Assembly: GCA_015039465.1 (NCBI GenBank)
Contig: MU130623.1
Location: 179,402-243,401, forward strand
From: Phlegmacium glaucopus
Lineage: Eukaryota > Basidiomycota > Agaricomycetes > Agaricales > Cortinariaceae
Direction of reading: 5' to 3'
DNA: 64,000 bases
The number at the start of each line of letters is the position of its first letter. Position 1 is the first letter of the stretch. The translations under genes and the position numbers were made by a program. Below the pieces are notes generated by a model. That model had not been told where the DNA came from. It worked only from the letters and a program-made list of their open reading frames with translations, and ran no database searches. Below are positions 57,936-64,000 of this stretch, piece after piece.

Positions 57936-58713
57936 TGATACACTGTCAGTACGCTAGGTGCTGTACTAACTGAGGTGTGATGCGGCTCGGGGCTTCGGTG
58001 GCCTAAACACTGAGTCAAGTATATGCAGAAAGGTTCCAACTAAGGTAGGGCGACGAGATATGAGACGAGCGAAACGAGGAGCAATGTAATGACGAAAGGG
58101 CGATGAAGGAACGAAGTGGCGATGCAGTGATGAAGGGGAGATGCAGTGACGAAGGGGAGACGCAGTGACGAAGGGGAGACGCAGTGATGAAGGGGAGACG
58201 CAGTGACGAAGGGGAGACGCAGTGATGAAGGGGCGACGCAGTGACGAAGTATAGTCGCTGTATGGGCGACTCGCAGTAAAATGCAATGAAACGAAGGCGA
58301 ACGATGAGAGAGACGATGACAAGACTTAATTCTATACTCTGGGGAGAGAGGCGAATACTTTCTTATTGTCCTTTGTAACTAAATTACAGGAGGTTTTTAT
58401 AGTAGGTAGAGGAGATCACATGGCTAAGTTGCACATGTGTATCTATAAAACAAATCAAAACGATGAAACAGGAGTCCAAGAGGGACTAGGCAAAATGGGG
58501 AGACAAAACATCAGGGATAGTGGGCGATAAATGAAAGAGGACCGGTCGTCGCTCCGAGGACCGGCAGGAGACATGGGGGATAGGGAGGCGATCAAGGAGC
58601 GATGGCAAACGTATCAAAAATAAAGAAAACAACGCGTTTGAGGTAACCGAAGAGAGATAAAAGAATATAAATGATCAGCGACCCAAAATGCCCAATGGTG
58701 TTAAGGAACTTCT
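57936..58713. other. Probable LTR or other repeat up to the assembly gap
   Basis: The sequence starting TGTCAGTACGCTAGGTGCTG at about 57942 looks like an LTR start, but its partner would lie in or beyond the gap. It contains the minisatellite at 58121-58252. No convincing gene. Confidence 0.35.
58121..58252. repeat. 19-bp minisatellite, about seven copies
   Basis: Unit GCAGTGACGAAGGGGAGAC with C/T and A/G variants, repeated head to tail. On the minus strand it reads as Ser/Pro/Leu/Arg-rich sequence in a chance ORF. Confidence 0.88.
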
Positions 58714-59289
58714 NNNNNNNNNNNNNNNNNNNNNNNNNNNNNNNNNNNNNNNNNNNNNNNNNNNNNNNNNNNNNNNNNNNNNNNNNNNNNNNNNNNNNNN
58801 NNNNNNNNNNNNNNNNNNNNNNNNNNNNNNNNNNNNNNNNNNNNNNNNNNNNNNNNNNNNNNNNNNNNNNNNNNNNNNNNNNNNNNNNNNNNNNNNNNNN
58901 NNNNNNNNNNNNNNNNNNNNNNNNNNNNNNNNNNNNNNNNNNNNNNNNNNNNNNNNNNNNNNNNNNNNNNNNNNNNNNNNNNNNNNNNNNNNNNNNNNNN
59001 NNNNNNNNNNNNNNNNNNNNNNNNNNNNNNNNNNNNNNNNNNNNNNNNNNNNNNNNNNNNNNNNNNNNNNNNNNNNNNNNNNNNNNNNNNNNNNNNNNNN
59101 NNNNNNNNNNNNNNNNNNNNNNNNNNNNNNNNNNNNNNNNNNNNNNNNNNNNNNNNNNNNNNNNNNNNNNNNNNNNNNNNNNNNNNNNNNNNNNNNNNNN
59201 NNNNNNNNNNNNNNNNNNNNNNNNNNNNNNNNNNNNNNNNNNNNNNNNNNNNNNNNNNNNNNNNNNNNNNNNNNNNNNNNNNNNNNNNN
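58714..59289. other. Assembly gap (576 N)
   Basis: A run of N between two repeats. Any ORF reported across it is an artefact. Confidence 0.99.
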
Positions 59290-59307
59290 TTCCGGCAAGC
59301 ACGGGCA

Positions 59308-60672
59308 ACGTTATAAATCGTTGTTTGTGTTGTTATAAAACACCAACCAGAGAGCAATGGACTAGTCTTTAAGTCAAAAGCCTCCCTGTTGTTCGTTTAG
59401 GGAAGGTGTAACCTTGACTTTTAACACACAGAGGTATAGAGGAAAGAATAGAGAAGAGAAGGAGGAGGATGAAGGTCTTGGAAGATGAATGAGGTATAAG
59501 ACGAGGATGAGGATGAGCAAGAGAGAGTCTTCAGTAAGACTATAGCGGTTGAGGGATAGGGGATAGATTGACAGTAAGGGGCAAGAAAATCGAACTTAAG
59601 GGAGGAATTCACTGGAATTCCACTGAGATGATGAAAGTGGGGGGTAAGAATGAATTTAACTGAACTACCTATCCTGGTACAAAAGAGCAGTATTTATACC
59701 CTAAGGATGAGGCTATGTAAAACAATAAAAAGAAACAAAGTACGCGCTGTCAACGGAAGAAAGATGAAGAGAGGACAGCTGCGAGAAGAAAAGAACAATG
59801 GAAAAGAAGAAGGAACAATAAAAAAATCTGTAAAGTGTCAAAGTGCGAGAGAAAAGAAGAGAAGGCAGTGTACATAGTCCAATAGCAAAAATATATCGAC
59901 TCCATAGGCGGGTGGTCATGTCAAAATATGAAAGGTCCTGAGTCAACACTTGAAAGGCGCAGCCTTGTTCCCAAGAAAAACACTACTTGCCCATGGTCCC
60001 ATGTCGCGCAGCCTTGATAACACTTGACACACTGCGAGAATAATCCTCTGCTGCTGATTCATCTGCAATTCCTGCTTAGTCGTGATCCTCCTGGACTTCC
60101 TAAATTGTCATAAAGAGGGTGGGAAGGCTTCAGGTACCGCGTGAATGATGGTTTTGGCAGTGAATGATAAGATAAGAGGTAGATGAGTGAGGATAGGGGA
60201 CTGAGTGTGATCCAGGAGCGAGGGATGGCAAGATAGATGGCTGAGGGGAAGACTTGTGGGTCCATAGCCACAACAACAATGACAAAGCCTTGTACATAAT
60301 GGGAGATGTAGTTGATGCGTCCATAAAGGGGCCGTTCTTGAAATGATGGACCAAAGATACGATCAAACGCGAGCCGATGACCGATGCGAATAGTAGATTG
60401 ATCGCTTTGCTGGATCACTAGCCAAGGAACGAATGGATGGTATATGCTTAGGAGCATGTCGATAGTGAAAACAATGGAGAGCATAGTGTGAGACATTGAG
60501 AGTATGATGAGCAATGGGGATGTTATCGTTAACGAATGGTTTTGTTGACCAGGAACGCGATTCAGGGCCGCTTCCAAAATAGGTAATCAAATTCAAAGTC
60601 CGCTTATTTTCATGATGGCGACTTTTAAGCTTTCTTCTCACGCTACCAATCAGTATTGGTGCGCGACAACGT
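59308..60672 (-). mobile_element. Solo-LTR-like repeat L, copy 2
   Basis: The element is 59312-60668 (1,357 bp), inverted relative to copy 1. It starts TATAAATCGTTGTTTGTGTT and ends TATTGGTGCGCGACA. ACGT flanks it directly at 59308-59311 and 60669-60672, again a 4-bp duplication. A minus-strand frame of 172 codons (60577-60059) is shared with the other copies. It lies next to the assembly gap, so collapse of similar copies is possible. Confidence 0.82.
60059..60577 (-). other. Open frame shared by the three L repeats
   Basis: 172 codons, hydrophobic and Ser/Pro-rich (MSHTMLSIVFTIDMLLSIYH, FVIVVVAMDPQVFPSAIYLA). Versions of 150 and 143 codons lie in copies 1 and 3. No family recognised. Conservation may only reflect recent origin of the copies, so coding status is doubtful. 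Confidence 0.3.
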
Positions 60673-61782
60673 GTGACCCTTGGCATCATTTTCATACAGC
60701 CAGTGAACATTGGTAAATGGCTTATTATTCACTTCATTGAATATTTATTACCATTCAACGGTGTCCTGACTTGATTTAATTTCATTACCACCATTAAATT
60801 TCTTACCACCATTGAACATTGTTCAATGGCATCCACTGGACTTCATCTATTACAACCATTGAACATCGAGTGCGGGGAAGGGGGCACATGATGGCGCAGA
60901 GGCCTCCAAAAGCCTCCTTACCTTCAGAACCTGAACACTCAGAAATTTGGAGGGTCACACATGAAACCCTAACTTCTTCACACTCTGCCTTTGTCTCCCA
61001 TTCCTCATTTGTTCTCTTGCCCACCCTGACCCCTCCCCAAAGACAAAACATTGCTGAAGCCACCATTGTCACTCTTGCCACAATCAACTGCCTTTTCAAA
61101 CACTAATACTTTTACATGACTATAATTAAAATTGTATGTTACATTGTCAAGTACTAGTCAAAATGTTTGTAAATTAGTTTAGTAAAGCAACATGACTTTG
61201 TACGAATTTGTGTGACATTGACCTAACTGAGTGTGACACTTTTAGATTTCTGAAGGGTCTCACGTGAACTCTGTGTCACATGTGACCCTTCAAATTTTGA
61301 AGGCCCACATGTGACATATGTTAGACTCTCTGGGCCAGTTTCAATTTCACCAACTGACACAGTTATGAATGGCTCTATAGTGTACTTCCCATGTTTAATT
61401 TGATAATTAGTGACATTTACAGGTTGTTTCATGATTTTACATGGACTAAAAAGGAAATTATTGCATATGCTCCTCCTCCAGGCTCTTACTTTCTATATCT
61501 CTATGTGGGGTACTCCTAAAATCATGAAAATTGACAGGGTAATGTATATACACTGCATTAAGCTAAGTATATAATAAAAAGTATTTTTTTATTACAAAAT
61601 TGATTTATTATGGAGAGAGGAGTGAAATACAGGAAAATCAGCCATATCTCAGTCAGTTCTTGATGAAAATTCATGATTCTTGGTTCTGCATAGACAAAAT
61701 ATATTGTCTGAACATATCCCATCATTTTTTTGAATTTAAATTTTTGGTCATTTTCAACCAATGTTTGACAATGGGTACCCTG
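60673..61782. other. Non-coding stretch with short repeats
   Basis: Contains repeated CATTGAACATTG/CCACCATT motifs (60710-60870) and inverted GAAGGGTC/GACCCTTC motifs around 61250-61300. ORFs at 60803-61106 on both strands are not recognisable. A 29-bp tandem duplication lies at its right end. Confidence 0.35.
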
Positions 61783-61812
61783 TCAACCAATGTTTGACAA
61801 TGGGTACCCTGA
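61755..61812. repeat. 29-bp tandem duplication
   Basis: TCAACCAATGTTTGACAATG followed by GGTACCCTG occurs twice head to tail, without mismatch. Confidence 0.85.
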
Positions 61813-62094
61813 TTGCAATACTGGCTTGGTAGATCCAGGACGTCCAGGAGGTGGTGTTACTGCATTGTGGTTGATATGGCATGTGCGAATATGATAAGTC
61901 TGTCCACCTTGACTTCGAAATCGCTTTGAACAACCTTGTTCACAGAAGGTACATGCAAATTTATGTAAGCGGTTCATCAGAGGGTTGGGATTCACGCAGG
62001 TGATGGCGCAAATTGACAAGCATTGTGACTTCAAGTTTTTGAGTGGAGGGCAGGATATTGTGCAGGTATGAATGGAGCAAACGTGGCAAGGCAA
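61783..62094 (-). pseudogene. Zinc-finger N-terminus of a Plavaka-like transposase, fragment
   Basis: The frame contains FACTFCEQGCSKRFRSQGGQ followed by TYHIRTCH, a C2H2-type finger in the style of proteins at the start of Plavaka (CACTA-like) transposase genes in Agaricomycetes, then a Pro/Gly-rich linker and the fragment's end near the tandem duplication. No transposase core is present. Confidence 0.55.
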
Positions 62095-62355
62095 GTGGAC
62101 GTAACCACAATAAAAATACCGATTTGAAATTTGTGCTAAACTTTAAGCCGTAATCACATTATTACACATGATTGCTTGAAGAATGGACATACAAATTTAT
62201 GGACGTGGACAGAAATGGAGTGAGCATGACAGAGAAAAGAGCGGGTGCAAAGGTATGGACAGGGGGTTGAAAATCATGTTGAATTTTCAGCTGTAACCAA
62301 CTTAAGGCTTTCCGAGAATCCCTCAAACTCTCTCCCTCACTATACTGGTGCCATT

Positions 62356-63750
62356 ATGACTGATCGTCCAAAACGCAGCGCGGTCACAAACCGGGAGGCC
62401 ACAGATAAGCTCCTTGATAACAAGAAACGACACACATCAGCACAGGTTCAGCAAGACAAGAAGGTAGCTGCCACCGCTGCTGCTGCTGCAGAGGTGAAGA
62501 AGGTTAATGTCGCTGCACAGCAAAAACAATGTGTGGCTGCCTTTGAAGACCAGCTTCGTAGAGAAGACCAGCAACGTGAAAAGCACATGGCTCGCCCTGA
62601 CCTAGTGCCAGCCCATCATGCGGTATTTACCTTATCTCACTCCCTTACCATTTTCATAAGTTCAAATCCTTGTACCAACCGGATAGGGAAAACGAAGCAC
62701 AACTCAACATGACATACCGGTGAAGGCCATACCTTCAAAGGTATGATTCATTTTTCTTGTGAGAACCAGAATTAGGCCTGAGAACACCTTTAGACAACCG
62801 AGGATGCCTTAAAACTGAAACAAGATCCAAGCAAGAGTCTAGAGTCTGAAGATGGTTCATCAGATGAGGAAGAGGAACGGCTAGTCTCAGAGCCTGAGTT
62901 GGATTTTTCCAATGTTAGACCAGCTGAGCATGAATACACATCATCCGAAGGACCAGCAGATATTCCTGACAAATCTGTAGTTGAAACAGAGTCCAGCGAT
63001 GGTCAAGGCCTTGGTTTGGAGGACGAGTTTGATGGAAATCATGATAACGATGATGATTATGTCATGGACTCTGACGATGCTGATAAGGGGTCCCAGTCCA
63101 CTGGCAACTCAGATAGGGAGTCTGACTATGAAGTCCGTGAAGCCACAAAGAAGCCAAGCGAAGTGAAACCTGCCAAGGCATTTTTTATTTTTTATTCACG
63201 TCTTTGTTGACCAGAATGCTGAAAACTCACTAGAACACAGAAAAATGAAAGCGAGGCGACTTTCGCAAAGCAATCAACCATGCGCGCAATAACTCAGCTG
63301 TCACAGGAAATACTGCCATGAGTTTCATTGCCAAAATGAAACCGCCAACAGCGCAGAAGCGAAAACAGCCCGAGAACAAACCTGTGTAAGTTTTGATAGG
63401 CTATGAAATTGCAAACACTCAACTACCAACTCTCTCGCATTCAAGAGGCCTAGTCATTGAAAAATGTGCCAAGAAAGACGAGGGAGGCCTTCTTGCTGGG
63501 TGGTCCAACAAACTTGCAAAGCAGCGGCTTGAAACAATCTCAGGTTTGTCACTGCAATCATTTTTACTATATCTCGTTGACAGGCTGATTCTGACCCTTG
63601 GACCTTGGTAGCTCAGAATGCATCTACACATGAGGCTGTCAAAGACCCAGACAATCCACTTGAGTACGCTGGAGGGGAATTTGATGAAGATGAAGCTCTT
63701 GAAGCAGTCAGAGCGGCTTGCGACATGAAGAAGCCAGCTGTAACAGTTAT
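62356..63750 (+). pseudogene. Acidic/Ala-rich protein of a basidiomycete mobile-DNA-associated family, interrupted
   Basis: The ATG at 62356 begins MTDRPKRSAVTNREATDKLL, an N-terminal basic segment, then an Ala/Gln/Lys-rich coiled-coil-like stretch. After an intron (donor after HHA, acceptor about 62791) comes a Ser/Asp/Glu-rich region (LKLKQDPSKSLESEDGSSDE, DDDYVMDSDDADKG), then KRGDFRKAINHARNN, later GLVIEKCAKKDEGGLLAGWS and DEDEALEAVRAACDMKKPA. I recognise the pattern as recurrent in basidiomycetes near transposons, without known function. Some junctions do not keep frame, and coding stops where the LTR-like sequence starts at about 63750, so the copy seems broken. Confidence 0.5.
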
Positions 63751-63991
63751 TAAAATAAGTGTTCTCAGCGACGAGCGGTTGAGAACGACGCTATATAATT
63801 ACTATTACCTATTAAAATAAGTGTTCTAAATGATATTAAATGAACATAGTAATGAATGTATGAAATGAAAGACATACCTCAGCGACGAGCAGTTGAGAAC
63901 GACGCTGAGGTGTTATGTGACAAAGTATGTAACGATAGTATGTGTACAAAAATGGAAAGAGACCGTATAATATTTCTATGCAATTTCAACA
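63749..63991 (-). mobile_element. Copia-type LTR at the right edge (partial element)
   Basis: On the minus strand, GAGTGGGAG (purine tract, end of window) is followed by TGTTGAAATTGCATAG, the usual start of a fungal Ty1/copia 3' LTR. The body contains CTCAGCGTCGTTCTCAA-type sequence twice (about 63765-63792 and 63879-63907) and the direct repeat ATTAAAATAAGTGTTCT at about 63751 and 63811. The internal region would lie beyond the right edge. Confidence 0.55.
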
Positions 63992-64000
63992 CTCCCACTC

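Noticed and set aside
58592..59372. Several ORFs of 200-240 codons across the gap
   Set aside because: They consist mostly of undefined residues from the run of N.

Overview
The window looks like a transposon-rich segment of a mushroom-forming basidiomycete (Agaricomycete) nuclear genome. Genes carry many 50-60 nt introns. The recognisable families (GH55 beta-1,3-glucanase, NACHT-WD40 STAND protein, Ulp1-linked DNA transposase, Tad1-like LINEs, Plavaka-type zinc finger) are typical of such fungi. The species cannot be named from sequence alone.

Layout. 1-3722: broken Ty3/gypsy-type gag. 4358-11261: a complete DNA transposon (34-bp TIRs, 8-bp target duplication) carrying one nine-exon gene on the minus strand that joins a Ulp1 cysteine protease, a zinc finger and a transposase. 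12097-24293: the only clearly cellular gene block, with a secreted GH55 glucanase (+), a conserved 178-aa protein (+), a large conserved protein (-) and a small secreted protein (-), plus a 185-bp MITE whose TIR starts like that of the large transposon. 24846-28369: a NACHT-WD40 gene broken by a 7-bp tandem duplication. 28695-64000: almost only mobile DNA, namely TIR elements with 8- or 10-bp target duplications, solo LTRs, two LINE copies interrupted by other elements, a 1.5-kb foldback element, an array of GC hairpins, a 576-N assembly gap, and fragments of Plavaka-like and copia-like elements.

Most notable: (1) the Ulp1-zinc finger-transposase gene in a TIR element, open across all nine exons apart from one TGA; (2) a family of ORF-less TIR elements whose ends read AGGTCTTTACASTCCCCCA, with clear 10-bp target duplications in two of four copies, and interiors made of short motif arrays that differ between copies; one contains eight GC hairpins and another is a near-complete palindrome with tRNA-promoter-like boxes in both arms; (3) a probable 3-nt microexon in the GH55 gene. 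Exon models were built by hand from splice motifs and frame continuity. No homology search was possible, so family names rest on recognised motifs.
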